64,000 nucleotides of DNA from an uncultured Planctomycetota bacterium (GCA_900696465.1 CAADGE010000029.1:105567-169566), one strand, 5' to 3'. Positions 33,547 through 42,698 are shown, counted from the first letter of the stretch. Program-made: numbers and translations. The notes: generated by a model from the sequence alone, not told the origin.

Positions 33547-34263
33547 ATGACAAAGGGATTGAAGCTATTTACAGCAGTGGCGGTTGTGGCCCTTGTTACG
33601 ACGGGCGCGCAGGCCGGTGCGATCTTCCAGCAGATGTACATGGGTGATGTCACTTTCCAGAGTGACCTCGAAAATCCCAAGGACATCGTCCTGCCCAAGT
33701 TCGACACCATGGGCGGCACGCGCACACTTCTGAGCGTGGACGTGCTTGTCAACCACTCCGGTCGCGTGCAGATGCGTGCCGACAACGACGACCCGTTCCA
33801 GGGCGCCGAGGTGCGGGCTCGTATGATCCGACAGTGGATGGCGATGGGCCCCGGCATGTTCACTGCTGGCGGCGCCACGACACCGACGCAGTTCGTCCAG
33901 CTTTCTGCTGATGATGGCGACGGTGGCGACAACAATGTATTCGACGCCACCGGCCCTGATGGCCATGACTTCGGCGTTATCTCTTACGGTCCGATCAAGG
34001 AAGGCCCGTTCAATCCGATGGCGGGTCTGTATGCGATCGACGGCGCCGGCACGGTGACCTTCACCATTACGCCGGTCCTGATGGTCAATGACCTTCAGTT
34101 TGCCGACCCGCCCGGCCCGCCGGACGCCTGGCAGCTCGAAGTGCTCAATCCACGGATGACGGTCAAGGTCAAAGTGTTCTACAACTACATCCCTGAGCCG
34201 GCCACGGCTGGCCTTGTGGGTCTCGCCGGTCTGGCGCTCATTCGGAGCCGCCGCCGCCGGTAA
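33547..34263 (+). CDS. PEP-CTERM protein, choice-of-anchor-E-like
   Basis: 238 residues. Signal peptide (about 1-23, VVALVTTGAQAGA) and a sorting tail IPEPATAGLVGLAGLALI then RSRRRR. The body begins DVTFQSDLENPKDIVLPKFD then MGGTRTLLSVDVLVN, the opening of the choice-of-anchor E group, and includes a central Gly/Asp loop. Two paralogues lie at 36354 and 37402 on the other strand. Probably a surface or matrix protein processed by an exosortase. Promoter at 33368, strong hairpins after the stop. Start at 33547 with GGGAAAAAGGAAT upstream. Confidence 0.85.
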   Translation: MTKGLKLFTAVAVVALVTTGAQAGAIFQQMYMGDVTFQSDLENPKDIVLPKFDTMGGTRTLLSVDVLVNHSGRVQMRADNDDPFQGAEVRARMIRQWMAMGPGMFTAGGATTPTQFVQLSADDGDGGDNNVFDATGPDGHDFGVISYGPIKEGPFNPMAGLYAIDGAGTVTFTITPVLMVNDLQFADPPGPPDAWQLEVLNPRMTVKVKVFYNYIPEPATAGLVGLAGLALIRSRRRR

Positions 34264-34269
34264 ATTAAG

Positions 34270-34295
34270 ACTTCGCATTGTGTGCGAAGTTTATT
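34270..34295 (+). terminator. Hairpin after PEP-CTERM gene
   Basis: ACTTCGCA-TTGTG-TGCGAAGT is an 8-bp stem with a 5-nt loop followed by TTATT, 6 bp after the stop codon at 34263. Confidence 0.5.
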
Positions 34296-34325
34296 CGACA
34301 TTCGCACGATTTGTTTTGTAGAATA

Positions 34326-34366
34326 AAGGGGTCGTCTCTCCCAGTGAGAGACGGCCCCTTTGTCTT
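34326..34366 (+). terminator. Strong intrinsic terminator
   Basis: AAGGGGTCGTCTCTC (34326-34340) and GAGAGACGGCCCCTT (34346-34360) pair with one G-T, closed by CCAGT, then TGTCTTT. It ends the transcript of the 33547 gene. Confidence 0.85.
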
Positions 34367-34507
34367 TGCACGACAGCAGTAATCGGTGTTCTGCTGTCGT
34401 TCCGCCTTTGGGGTGCTCCACTCGGGCATCAGGGTCGGGGAAAGACATTCGGGCCGATTGATGAGTGGTCTTGCGAATCGATTCGGGCCGGATGAAGGGT
34501 ACTGTGC

Positions 34508-36301
34508 ATGCTGAGCCGGCGCCGCCTGGCCATCGGCATTTTCTTCCTTCACGCTTTTGTCGCCTGGACGCCGCGAGCAGCGGGTGCCATTCCTGTGACG
34601 CTTTACGTTGATCGGAATGCCCCGGGCATCATTCAGGACGGCATGGGCTGGTCCACGGCCTTTCTACGCCTCGAAGATGCGATTGCAGTGGCAGTACCGC
34701 ACAAGACTCAGATCCGCGTTGCCAAGGGTACCTACCGGCCCGATAACGGTACCGGTGATCGAACACGGACCTACCACCTCAACACGGGGGTCGTGATCCG
34801 CGGCGGCTACGCCGGCCACGGAATGACCAACCCGAACCAGCGCGATCCGATTCTGTTTCCTACGATCCTCAGCGGCGATATCGGCATCACCGGTGAGGCG
34901 GCGGATAACAGTTACCGCGTGGTAACGGCGCTTGGCACAGGAGAAGGTGCCGTCTTGAACGGTGTCACCGTTCGTGACGGAAACGCGAACGGTGCTTTTC
35001 CGAATAATCGTGGTGGCGGAGTCACGATCTCGAACGGCCAACATCGATTCGAAGACTGCCGGTTTTCTTTCAACAGCGGTGGTTTTGGTGGCGGCGCAGA
35101 CATGGGCGCTGCGGCCGATGCGATTTTTGTGAACTGCATCTTCTCGTCGAACGTCGCCACGAACAACGGCGGGGCGGTGTATACCTCCGGCTCGTCTCCA
35201 ACCTTCATCAACTGTACGTTCCTGGACAATTCCGCGGATCTGTCAGGCGGCGCGGTTTCCATCAACGGCGGGGATGCCCTGCTGATCGATTGCAGCTTCT
35301 CGAACAATGCGGGTATGATCTTCGGAGGAGCGTTTCACAACAGTTCCGCTGTCAGCACGCTCATCAACTGTGTGTTCACGAGCAATTTCATGCTCAATAA
35401 TCTCAATGTCGTCTATGACGGCGGCGGCGGTCTGTACAACCACAGCGGCGTCGTCATGGTGTATCAGTCCTCCTTCCTCGGGAACGTGACAGGTGATGAC
35501 GGCGCAGGCCTGTTCAATCGCAACGGTTCGATGCTGCTGGAGCGTTGCATTTTGCGCGGTAACTGGTCAGCCGACCGCGGCGGAGCAATCTACAGCTACG
35601 GCGGCGATCTCGAATTGAGGAGCTGCTCCGTTCATGCCAACGTCGCAGCGTTTTCCGCAGGCGGACTCTATCTGGTCGATGGCGACAATGTGGTGAATCG
35701 CTCGACCTTCGTGGGTAATCGCTCGAACGGCAGCGCGGGGGGAATACTCAATTCCGGCGGGTCGCTTTCGGTGAACAGCACGATCTTCTGGAATAATAGT
35801 GACACAACCGGTAGCTCGGAGCCGGCACAATTAAAATGGCTTAGCGGTCTGTTGAGTGTCGATTACACCTGCATGGCGGGTTGGACGGGGGTTTTCGGCG
35901 GCGTAGGCAACCTGGGTTCGTGGCCTGCCTTCGTGAATGTGGACGGCCCGGACGGCGTGCCGGGAACGGCCGATGACGATCTGCGACTGGCGTCGGATTC
36001 TCTGTGCATCAATGCCGGAAATCCGTCACTCTACAGTCCTCCGGAGGTCGTGGACCTCGACGGACAACCACGGGTCATGGGCTGCCGTGTGGATATGGGA
36101 GCCTTTGAATTCGTAACCGGTCCGGCGGGCACTGGTGACATGAACAACAGCGGCACGATCGACGGGCTTGATATTCAGGGATTCACACAGGCCCTGCTCG
36201 GGGTCGGGCCTCCCGCATATCTGTGCGTTGCTGATCTGAATGCGGATCAACTCGTGGATTCGCTTGATCTGACAATCTTCATCACGCTGCTCTTGCCATA
36301 G
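34508..36301 (+). CDS. Secreted parallel beta-helix protein with dockerin-like tail
   Basis: 597 residues. Signal peptide (about 1-26). From about 30 to 430 it has repeated short units ending in N-C-x-F or similar, such as HRFEDCRFSFNSGGFGGGAD, PTFINCTFLDNSADLSGGAV and STLINCVFTSNF, the style of polymorphic outer-membrane (Pmp-like) right-handed beta helices. The C-terminus carries two calcium-loop-like segments, DMNNSGTIDGLD and DLNADQLVDSLDL, a dockerin type I pattern. No PEP-CTERM tail. Probably surface-located; possible binding partner is a cohesin-bearing protein, not present here. ATG at 34508. Confidence 0.85.
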   Translation: MLSRRRLAIGIFFLHAFVAWTPRAAGAIPVTLYVDRNAPGIIQDGMGWSTAFLRLEDAIAVAVPHKTQIRVAKGTYRPDNGTGDRTRTYHLNTGVVIRGGYAGHGMTNPNQRDPILFPTILSGDIGITGEAADNSYRVVTALGTGEGAVLNGVTVRDGNANGAFPNNRGGGVTISNGQHRFEDCRFSFNSGGFGGGADMGAAADAIFVNCIFSSNVATNNGGAVYTSGSSPTFINCTFLDNSADLSGGAVSINGGDALLIDCSFSNNAGMIFGGAFHNSSAVSTLINCVFTSNFMLNNLNVVYDGGGGLYNHSGVVMVYQSSFLGNVTGDDGAGLFNRNGSMLLERCILRGNWSADRGGAIYSYGGDLELRSCSVHANVAAFSAGGLYLVDGDNVVNRSTFVGNRSNGSAGGILNSGGSLSVNSTIFWNNSDTTGSSEPAQLKWLSGLLSVDYTCMAGWTGVFGGVGNLGSWPAFVNVDGPDGVPGTADDDLRLASDSLCINAGNPSLYSPPEVVDLDGQPRVMGCRVDMGAFEFVTGPAGTGDMNNSGTIDGLDIQGFTQALLGVGPPAYLCVADLNADQLVDSLDLTIFITLLLP

Positions 36302-36353
36302 CTTCGTTGGCGGATGACGGATTCAGACCTGGTGCATGTTCGCAGTGGAAGAT

Positions 36354-37031
36354 CTATCGTCGCCTTCTGCGACGAAGCAAGAAGGGCACCATCGAAGCGA
36401 ACAGCAGCGCCGTGGTCGGCTCGGGGATCGGGATGTATTCATAGGTCACGGTGACACCCGCCTCAGCGGAAGTGTTGAAGAGCAGGAGTAGATTTCCGGA
36501 GCCGGAGCCGGTCGAGGCCCCGACGGCCCTCACATTAAGCGTCACATCCTGCCCCGCGCCGACAAAGAGCAGTTCGTCCATCGGTGAGAGTGGGGCATCC
36601 AGGATGGTCGATTCAAACTGCGTCGCGAGAAGGTTCGGATACGTGCGACCGGACGGGCCGCCGAAATCGACGAGGCCGTCGTGCGGGCTGACTTCTTCAG
36701 ACATCTGTGCCTTCGGCAGAGCGATGACAAGGTCGGTCAGATCAGGTCGGCGCAGTCGAATGTTTGCCTTGAAGTTGGTCGTGACTTTCGTGGCGGTCGG
36801 GTCGAGACTTTCGAATCTGGCCATACCCTGTACGGTTCCTTCCAGCTCAAGGATAACTCGCTGAAGTGTACCGAGCGCCGGATCGAACTTCGGCACGGTG
36901 ACGTCCTGCGTCCAGTTCGTGGTCATGAGCGGGATGGCCTGTGAATAGGAGATGCTCGCCGCATGCGCGGCAGGCAGCCACACACAGAGCGCGCAGAACG
37001 CAAGCCCCCCAAATCGAGTCGAAATGCTCAT
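36354..37031 (-). CDS. PEP-CTERM protein, choice-of-anchor-E-like
   Basis: 225 residues. Signal peptide (about 1-25, WLPAAHAAS) then TNWTQDVTVPKFDPALGTLQ and RVILELEGTVQGMARFESLD, the choice-of-anchor E pattern. The tail is PIPEPTTALLFASMVPFLL then RRRRRR. It resembles the neighbour at 37402 (FESLD, RRPDL, VDFGGPSGRTYPNLLATQFE against IDFGGTSGRTYANLMASQLE), so the two arose by duplication. A sigma70-like promoter is at 37108-37137. The protein should be exported and processed by an exosortase. Confidence 0.87.
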   Translation of the reverse strand: MSISTRFGGLAFCALCVWLPAAHAASISYSQAIPLMTTNWTQDVTVPKFDPALGTLQRVILELEGTVQGMARFESLDPTATKVTTNFKANIRLRRPDLTDLVIALPKAQMSEEVSPHDGLVDFGGPSGRTYPNLLATQFESTILDAPLSPMDELLFVGAGQDVTLNVRAVGASTGSGSGNLLLLFNTSAEAGVTVTYEYIPIPEPTTALLFASMVPFLLRRRRRR

Positions 37032-37401
37032 GTCAGACGATCCCCTCGAAAGTTACGCGGGAGAGTGCGACGTTGCCCCGGGTAACAGCCCGAATCCAAC
37101 GTTATTTATTCTAGATGCTTATGCATGTCAGAGTCAACTGGTTCGATCTCTGAGGATGCTCAGGACGGGGGTTGTAATTTCGACAAACATGCCCGAAAAC
37201 CTATTCTTGAACGGTTATCGGGTGTCGCAGAAGGGGGTGGATTGCGATATTGGCTTGGCTTGAAACCCTCAAACGAGTGCGGGCTCCACGCCCAGGAGCG
37301 GCCGCCGGCAGTGCGAGGGGCCACATCGTGAACGTAGAGCCCGCTGGGAAAGCGGTATGGGCTATTACTTTTCGGACAACCTCACGTTGTCGATTCGGGA
37401 A
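37032..37401. other. Intergenic gap between paralogous genes
   Basis: 370 bp between the two leftward choice-of-anchor-E genes. It holds the promoter at 37108-37137. The rest shows no gene; a GC-rich hairpin near 37340-37365 may belong to the end of the 37402 gene but has no T-run on the minus side. Confidence 0.5.
37108..37137 (-). promoter_or_regulatory. Sigma70-like promoter of choice-of-anchor-E gene
   Basis: On the minus strand TTGACT (37132-37137), an 18-bp spacer, TAGAAT (37108-37113). It lies 76 bp before the ATG at 37031. Confidence 0.55.
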
Positions 37402-38061
37402 TTAAGCCCGGTTCTTTCTGCGTCGTGCGAAGAAGATCAGTCCGCCGGCGAGCAGGCCGGCCGTGGCCGGTTCGGGAATGTACTGATAGCAGACGGTCAC
37501 ATCGGCCGCCGCTGAGGTATTGAACTGAAGCAGCAGGTTGCCCGCGCCGCTGCCTGTCGAAGCGCCGAGGGCAACGACCGGCAGAACGATGTTGCCGACT
37601 CCCGTAAACAGGGCGAGGTCGCCCGGGTCCATGGTCATGAAGATCTCAAGCTGGCTGGCCATGAGATTGGCATACGTGCGACCTGACGTACCTCCGAAAT
37701 CGATCATGCCATCGAAGGCGCCCACGTCGTCGGAGGTCATCACCAGCGGCAGGGTCACCACCAGGGTGCTCAGGTCAGGCCGCTGCAGCGTGATCTGGGC
37801 GGCGAGTTCCATCTCCACGGTCGCCGGTTCCGAGTCGAGACTCTCAAACTTGGCCGCACCTTCGACATGACCGGTCAGCTTGAGAGTTACTTTTTCCAGG
37901 ATGCCGATCGACGGATCGAAGAGCGGCAGGGTGACGGAGCTGTTGAAGTTCGTCGACTGCAACGGCACGGAGTCGCTGTAGGAGATGACGTCGGCTCGGG
38001 CCGTCGATGTCAGCGCGGCGCCGGCCAGAAGCATTGCAGTCAGATAAATCTTGATGCGCAT
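37402..38061 (-). CDS. PEP-CTERM protein, choice-of-anchor-E-like
   Basis: 219 residues from the ATG at 38061, which has GAGGG upstream. Signal peptide (about 1-23, GAALTSTARA). Body: TNFNSSVTLPLFDPSIGILE, KVTLKLTGHVEGAAKFESLD, QRPDLSTLVVTLPLVMTSDD. C-terminal IPEPATAGLLAGGLIFFA then RRRKNRA is the sorting tail. A tandem duplicate of the 36354 gene and a paralogue of the 33547 gene. TTGACT occurs upstream at 38162-38167 on the minus strand, but no -10 at normal spacing was found. Confidence 0.87.
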   Translation of the reverse strand: MRIKIYLTAMLLAGAALTSTARADVISYSDSVPLQSTNFNSSVTLPLFDPSIGILEKVTLKLTGHVEGAAKFESLDSEPATVEMELAAQITLQRPDLSTLVVTLPLVMTSDDVGAFDGMIDFGGTSGRTYANLMASQLEIFMTMDPGDLALFTGVGNIVLPVVALGASTGSGAGNLLLQFNTSAAADVTVCYQYIPEPATAGLLAGGLIFFARRRKNRA

Positions 38062-38076
38062 TTTCTTTACCCTCAT

Positions 38077-38586
38077 TTGGTTCGAAACTGGTAGCCGGGT
38101 GTCCCCCTCGGCGGGATAAAGGGCGTCCGCCGCCCTCTATCAGTTCTTCGCGTGCATTTGTGACAAGTCAAGCCGTTCGGTGAGAAGGACCGCTAAGTCC
38201 GGTTTCCCCGATTGCCTGAACTTGTGCGTAAGCGAATGGAATCTGGCAGCCCATGGACCAGTACGGCGTTTGAGGGGGGCATTCACACCGCGGCTGATAA
38301 TGCGGGCGAATCGGATCGACGATTGCGAGAATCGCGTCCGAGTTGCGTCGGGTGGGGTTGTGAGGTTTATGCGTTTTGCGCTACGCGGTGGCGATGCATC
38401 CCCCTGCGTCAGGATAAGTTGTTGATCCATTCCAGCGTCGAGGCAGAGCGAAACATTGTTGAGGTGCTCGCCCTCCAGTCTGAGCGCGGGCGAAACGCCC
38501 GCACCGCCGTGAATATCGGCTACAGCACCGCAGGAATGGTGTCGGTGCCAGACTCAAGCAAGGGCGCGTCCGGTAGCAGTGCAGGA
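38077..38586. other. Intergenic gap without a recognised gene
   Basis: 510 bp between the start of a leftward PEP-CTERM gene and the stop of glutamate dehydrogenase 2. Open frames exist on both strands but have no ribosome sites and atypical amino-acid composition. It contains the hairpin at 38486-38502. Confidence 0.45.
38486..38502. repeat. GC-rich hairpin
   Basis: GCGGGCG-AAA-CGCCCGC, a perfect 7-bp stem with a 3-nt loop, without a T-run. It lies 85 bp after the glutamate dehydrogenase 2 stop and could stabilise its message. Confidence 0.4.
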
Positions 38587-39936
38587 TTACGGGAAGATGC
38601 CGCGTTCGTTGTAGACGATGGCGATGTGTCGGAGTGCGACGATGTAGGCGGCGGTACGCCAGTCGGTTTTGAACTCTGCCGCGGTTTCGCGGACGGAGCG
38701 ATAGGCGCCGAGGATCTTCTTGCGGAGCTTGTGGTCCACTTCTTCCAGGTCCCAGTACTCGCTGCGCTTGTTCTGCAGCCATTCAAAGTAGCTGACGATG
38801 ACGCCGCCGGAGTTACAGAGGAAGTCCGGCAGGACATCAATGCCGCGCTGTTGAAGGATCGCATCGCCTTCGGGGTCGGTCGGTCCATTGGCGCCTTCGG
38901 CGACCAAGTGGACTTCCAGCATCGGAGCTGTCGCGGCGGTGACCTGACTTTCCATGGCTGCGGGGATGAAGATATCGGCCTTCATCCTGAATAGGGCGAC
39001 ACGGTCGATAGCCGTGGCGGACTCGTAACCGCGCACGCCGCCCTTGATGCGGACGTAGTCGGCGAGCGCGTCCGGGTCGATACCTGCGGCCTCGGCAATC
39101 GCCCCGGTGTGGTCCTCGACAGCGATCATCCGGGCACCGAGCTGCTTGAGCAGTCGGGCCGCCCAGGAGCCGACGTTACCAAAGCCCTGTATGGTGTAGG
39201 TGAGATTTGAGAGCGTCAGGCCCTTGTCCTTCGCCCACTGCTCGATGAGGAAGACGATGCCCTGTCCGGTGGCTTTGTCTCGGCCGAGACTTCCGCCGGA
39301 GACGACGGGCTTTCCGGTGACGACATGTGTGCAGCCCTGCCGCAGGTGCGGTGGAATCGTTGACAGATACGTGTCGAGGATCCACGCCATGATCTGCGGG
39401 TTGGTGTTCACATCGGGTGCGGGGATGTCGTACTCCGGCCCGATGTTCTCGCCAAGTGCGTAGGTGAAACGCCGCGTGATCCGCTGTAGTTCATCGGGGG
39501 AATACTTCCACGGCTCCAACTGAATTCCGCCCTTGGCGCCGCCGAAGGGAATATTGGTCAGCGCGGTCTTCCAGGTCATCCAGGCGGCGAGGGCTCGGAC
39601 TTCGTCGATGTCCACGGAGGGGTGGTATCGCAGGCCGCCCTTAAAGGGGCCCAGGGCGCTGTTGTGCTGGACGCGGTAACCGGTGAAAACTTCGACGCGG
39701 CCGTTGTCCATCTTCACGGGGAAGTTGACGGAGATTTCGTTCTGCGGCTTGGAGAGGATTTTTCGGATGTTTGCGTCCAGCCCCATCAGGTCGGCGGCCT
39801 TGTTGAACTGGTGAATCACGTTTTCGAAGAGACTGGCCCGCGGTCGCGCCGGGCTGGCCGCGGCGTCCGATTCTCGAGCGGCGGTAACGGGGGCAGGTTT
39901 CGTGGTCCGAACTTCCGGGGTCGATGTGAGTGCCAT
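38587..39936 (-). CDS. Glutamate dehydrogenase 2 (Glu/Leu/Phe/Val family)
   Basis: 449 residues. Same reaction as the enzyme at 24577. Motifs: KMDNGRVEVFTGYRVQHN, GPFKGGLRYHP, NIPFGGAKGGIQLEP with the catalytic Lys, Rossmann TYTIQGFGNVGSWAA, and PDFLCNSGGVIVSYFEWLQN. It has a longer disordered N-terminus (about 35 residues, Ala/Pro/Thr-rich) than paralogue 1. The two differ in many places (PAPDVNTNPQIMAWILDTYL here against [20 protein letters not shown]), so they are old paralogues rather than a recent copy. The start has AGGA at a wide spacing. Confidence 0.95.
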   Translation of the reverse strand: MALTSTPEVRTTKPAPVTAARESDAAASPARPRASLFENVIHQFNKAADLMGLDANIRKILSKPQNEISVNFPVKMDNGRVEVFTGYRVQHNSALGPFKGGLRYHPSVDIDEVRALAAWMTWKTALTNIPFGGAKGGIQLEPWKYSPDELQRITRRFTYALGENIGPEYDIPAPDVNTNPQIMAWILDTYLSTIPPHLRQGCTHVVTGKPVVSGGSLGRDKATGQGIVFLIEQWAKDKGLTLSNLTYTIQGFGNVGSWAARLLKQLGARMIAVEDHTGAIAEAAGIDPDALADYVRIKGGVRGYESATAIDRVALFRMKADIFIPAAMESQVTAATAPMLEVHLVAEGANGPTDPEGDAILQQRGIDVLPDFLCNSGGVIVSYFEWLQNKRSEYWDLEEVDHKLRKKILGAYRSVRETAAEFKTDWRTAAYIVALRHIAIVYNERGIFP

Positions 39937-40081
39937 GTTGCGTGATTCCTGAGTCGCAAGGACAGCAGATCGGCACAGATCGTACCGGTGAATCCTGCCG
40001 CACGGGTGGCATTATAACGGAGGCGGGCGTTCAAAAGAAATAGGGTGGGGGAGGGCCGCCTTGTTCAAAATCGTTGGAGGA

Positions 40082-40801
40082 CTACCCCACCCCGAAGTCG
40101 GTGTTGTGCCAGAGGACGTTGACGTTTGGTTCGTTATCGAGGGCGGCGAATTCCTCCCGGAACCAGGCCTTGATGTCGGGGTCCATCAGGCCCGCGCTGA
40201 GGCGGTTCTCGGTGAAGAGGTTGACGATGCCATAACGAAACCTGGTGAGCATCAGATCGATGTCGCGGCGGATGATGTCCTTCGTCTGGCCGCGGAAGCC
40301 GATCAGAAGACAGATCGAATCCGTGGCGGCGGCGACCTCCTCCGGGCTTTTCCAGTGCATGGATTTGTTCAGCACGACATTACGCAAGTTGTCGTCGAAG
40401 GTTTCCACGCCGAGGAACAGATGCGTGGGCACGCGGAAGAATCGCCGTGTCGCCTCGTAGTCCCTGCGGTAGGCCCAGTATGACTCCGTCCAGAACTCAG
40501 TGATGCCACGATCGCGCATCACGTCGCGGACCATGCCCTGCACATCGTCGGGCAATTCCTGGATCGAGCCGCTGTTGATTACCTGAAGTCGGCCGAACTC
40601 GCCGGTGACCTTGGCCAGTTCTGCTTCGGCCACGCGGCGGATCAGTCCACGGTCGGTGGTGTTGTCGTCGATGTAGTCGCAGAAGCTGCACCGGCTCCAA
40701 ACGCAGGGCAGTCCTTTGAGCAGCACGACCTCGCGCGGATGTTTACCGCGGTATCGTGCATAGCGCACCAGCGAAGTGGCCGGGTAGCGGGGGAGTTCCA
40801 T
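40082..40801 (-). CDS. Radical SAM family protein
   Basis: 239 residues from the ATG at 40801. The cluster motif near residue 33 is GLPCVWSRCSFCDYIDDNT, which reads C-x4-C-x2-C rather than the usual C-x3-C-x2-C. Other segments are TGEFGRLQVINSGSIQELPD, TEFWTESYWAYRRDYEATRR, FFRVPTHLFLGVETFDDNLR and GIVNLFTENRLSAGLMDPDI, a radical SAM barrel of the small Elp3/archaeosine-synthase-like kind. Function unknown. The frame extends further upstream, but that part is antisense to the neighbouring phosphatase gene. Divergent from the PocR-GAF-PP2C gene with 73 bp between starts. Confidence 0.75.
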   Translation of the reverse strand: MELPRYPATSLVRYARYRGKHPREVVLLKGLPCVWSRCSFCDYIDDNTTDRGLIRRVAEAELAKVTGEFGRLQVINSGSIQELPDDVQGMVRDVMRDRGITEFWTESYWAYRRDYEATRRFFRVPTHLFLGVETFDDNLRNVVLNKSMHWKSPEEVAAATDSICLLIGFRGQTKDIIRRDIDLMLTRFRYGIVNLFTENRLSAGLMDPDIKAWFREEFAALDNEPNVNVLWHNTDFGVG

Positions 40802-40874
40802 GAGGTCTATGATAGTCAACCGCGAGAGCACGTCCCATGCCATGCTCAGGCGGGCGCCGACGAGCCGTACACCC

Positions 40875-42671
40875 ATGCAAACGATCCAAGTTCGCGAGCC
40901 CCGTCTGACCGACTTTGTCGATCTGGAGACGCTCCAGTCGCTGCAGGACGGCTTTGCGCGTTTGACGGGGATTTCCGCCAGTATTCGCAACCCGGACGGC
41001 GAGCCGATCACGCGGCCGACGGAGCAGCCGGCTTTCTGCGGGCTGATGCAGTCGTGTCCTTCCGGTGCGGCGGCCTGCCGGGAGAGCCATGCCGGTGCGG
41101 CTCGATCGATTCGGGAAAAGGCGTCAGGCGACGAACCGGTGCTGCACGAGTGCCACGCCGGACTTTCGCAATACGTTGCTCCCATCGTCGTCTCCGGCAA
41201 GCAACTCGGAACGATCATCGTGGGAGATCGTCCGCGTCGCCCGCTCGATGGCGGCTCGCTTGCGACTTTATCACAGCGGCACGGCATCGACCTGGCCGCT
41301 CTGGAGGAGGCGGCCAATCGGATGGCGCTGTGGTCGGATCGGGGGATGTCCGCGGCGACGACCTTCGTGCAGCAGCTTGCGAATACCATCGCCAAGCTCT
41401 GCTACCAGTCATATCAGCTTCGCCGGCGGATCGACGAACTGGCCGTGCTGCGCGAAGTGTCGCAGTCGCTCGCGGCGCACAACGATCTCCAGGAGATTCT
41501 CGACACGGCGACCCAGCAGCTGGTGGCTCGGATGGGCCTGCGTGCTTCGGTGTTGCGCCTGCTTGACGAGGATACGGGCGTACTGAAGCTGGCCTCCGTG
41601 GCGAACCTGTCGCGAAGCTATCTCGACAAGGGCGCCATTCTGGCGATGGACAGTCCGATCGATCAAGAGGCGCTGACCGGCCGGACAGTCTATATCGAAG
41701 ACCTGCGAACCGACCCGCGGGTTTTTCATCGCGACAAGGCACGCGAGGAAGGGCTTGTCAGTGCGCTGGTTACCGGGGTGTCGAGCGGTGGCAAGTCGCT
41801 GGGCGTACTGCGCGCCTACATGGGCTACAAGCACTGCTTCAGTGATTATGAAGTTTCGCTGCTCGAAGCCATCGCTTCGCAAGTGGGGACGGCGATTGTC
41901 AATGCCCGGTTGCGGCGGGACATGGAACAGACGGACCGGTTGAATCGTCAGATCCGTCTGGCGGCGGATGTGCAGCGGCGGATGATCCCTGCCAGAGCGC
42001 CGGAAAGTCCGCATTACGAATTCGGCTGTATTTACGAACCGAGCAGCGACTTGGGCGGCGACTTCTATGATTTCATCAAGTTCGATAACGGCGACATCGG
42101 AGTGGTCATCGCCGATGTCGTCGGAAAGGGCGTACCGGCTTCGCTGATGATGGCCAGCGCGCGGTCGGCGCTTCGCTCGAATGCGAGGCGGGTCACGGAG
42201 ATCGGAGAGATCGTGCGCTCCGTGAATCTGCGACTGCTCCACGATACGCTGCCCAGCGAGTTCGCGACGGCCTTTTATTTGGAGCTGTCCGCGGACGGCC
42301 GCAGTATGAAGTATTGCAACGCGGGGCATGAGCCGCTTCTGCTGTTGCGCAACGGCGAGATCAGTGAGCTGGACGTCGGCGGGCTGGCGATGGGGATCGC
42401 AGAGGATGCGGACTACGAGAGCGCCGATGCGGCATTGATGCCAGGCGACGTACTGGTGCTCTTTACCGATGGGATGCTTGAAGCGTTGAACTACGACGGC
42501 CAGGCCTACGGCCGCGAGCGGCTTCACGCGTCGATCAAACTGCACGGAGCCCTGCCGCCGGACCTGCCTGTGGACATGATCAGCAAGCAGTTGTTGTGGG
42601 ACGTGCGTCGATTCGTAGGGCTCGCCCCGGTGACGGACGATATCACCCTGGTGGTCGTGCGCGTGAAGTAG
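40875..42671 (+). CDS. PocR-GAF-PP2C (RsbU-like) serine phosphatase
   Basis: 598 residues. Three parts: an N-terminal PocR-type sensory domain (about 10-135) with Cys55, Cys61, Cys68 and Cys93 in FCGLMQSC, AACRES and HECHAGLSQYVAP; a GAF domain (about 185-345, VLREVSQSLAAHNDLQEILD); and a SpoIIE/RsbU-type PP2C domain (about 365-598) with DLGGDFYDF, VVIADVVGKGVPASLMMASA, YCNAGHEPLLLL and LVLFTDGMLEA holding the metal-binding Asp residues. It probably dephosphorylates an anti-sigma-factor antagonist in response to a small ligand. The start at 40875 begins just before the PocR domain. Its partners are not nearby. Confidence 0.92.
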   Translation: MQTIQVREPRLTDFVDLETLQSLQDGFARLTGISASIRNPDGEPITRPTEQPAFCGLMQSCPSGAAACRESHAGAARSIREKASGDEPVLHECHAGLSQYVAPIVVSGKQLGTIIVGDRPRRPLDGGSLATLSQRHGIDLAALEEAANRMALWSDRGMSAATTFVQQLANTIAKLCYQSYQLRRRIDELAVLREVSQSLAAHNDLQEILDTATQQLVARMGLRASVLRLLDEDTGVLKLASVANLSRSYLDKGAILAMDSPIDQEALTGRTVYIEDLRTDPRVFHRDKAREEGLVSALVTGVSSGGKSLGVLRAYMGYKHCFSDYEVSLLEAIASQVGTAIVNARLRRDMEQTDRLNRQIRLAADVQRRMIPARAPESPHYEFGCIYEPSSDLGGDFYDFIKFDNGDIGVVIADVVGKGVPASLMMASARSALRSNARRVTEIGEIVRSVNLRLLHDTLPSEFATAFYLELSADGRSMKYCNAGHEPLLLLRNGEISELDVGGLAMGIAEDADYESADAALMPGDVLVLFTDGMLEALNYDGQAYGRERLHASIKLHGALPPDLPVDMISKQLLWDVRRFVGLAPVTDDITLVVVRVK

Positions 42672-42698
42672 TTGCCGCATGTCTCGAGCAATCAGAAC

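Noticed and set aside
37340..37365. Hairpin as terminator of the 37402 gene
   Set aside because: The stem is imperfect and no T-run follows on the minus strand.
38140..38430. A 96-codon minus-strand frame in the gap before glutamate dehydrogenase 2
   Set aside because: No ribosome site, no recognisable domain, and an overlapping frame of similar quality on the other strand.
40802..41395. N-terminal extension of the radical SAM frame
   Set aside because: It is antisense to the PocR domain of the divergent phosphatase and shows Ser/Arg-rich shadow composition.
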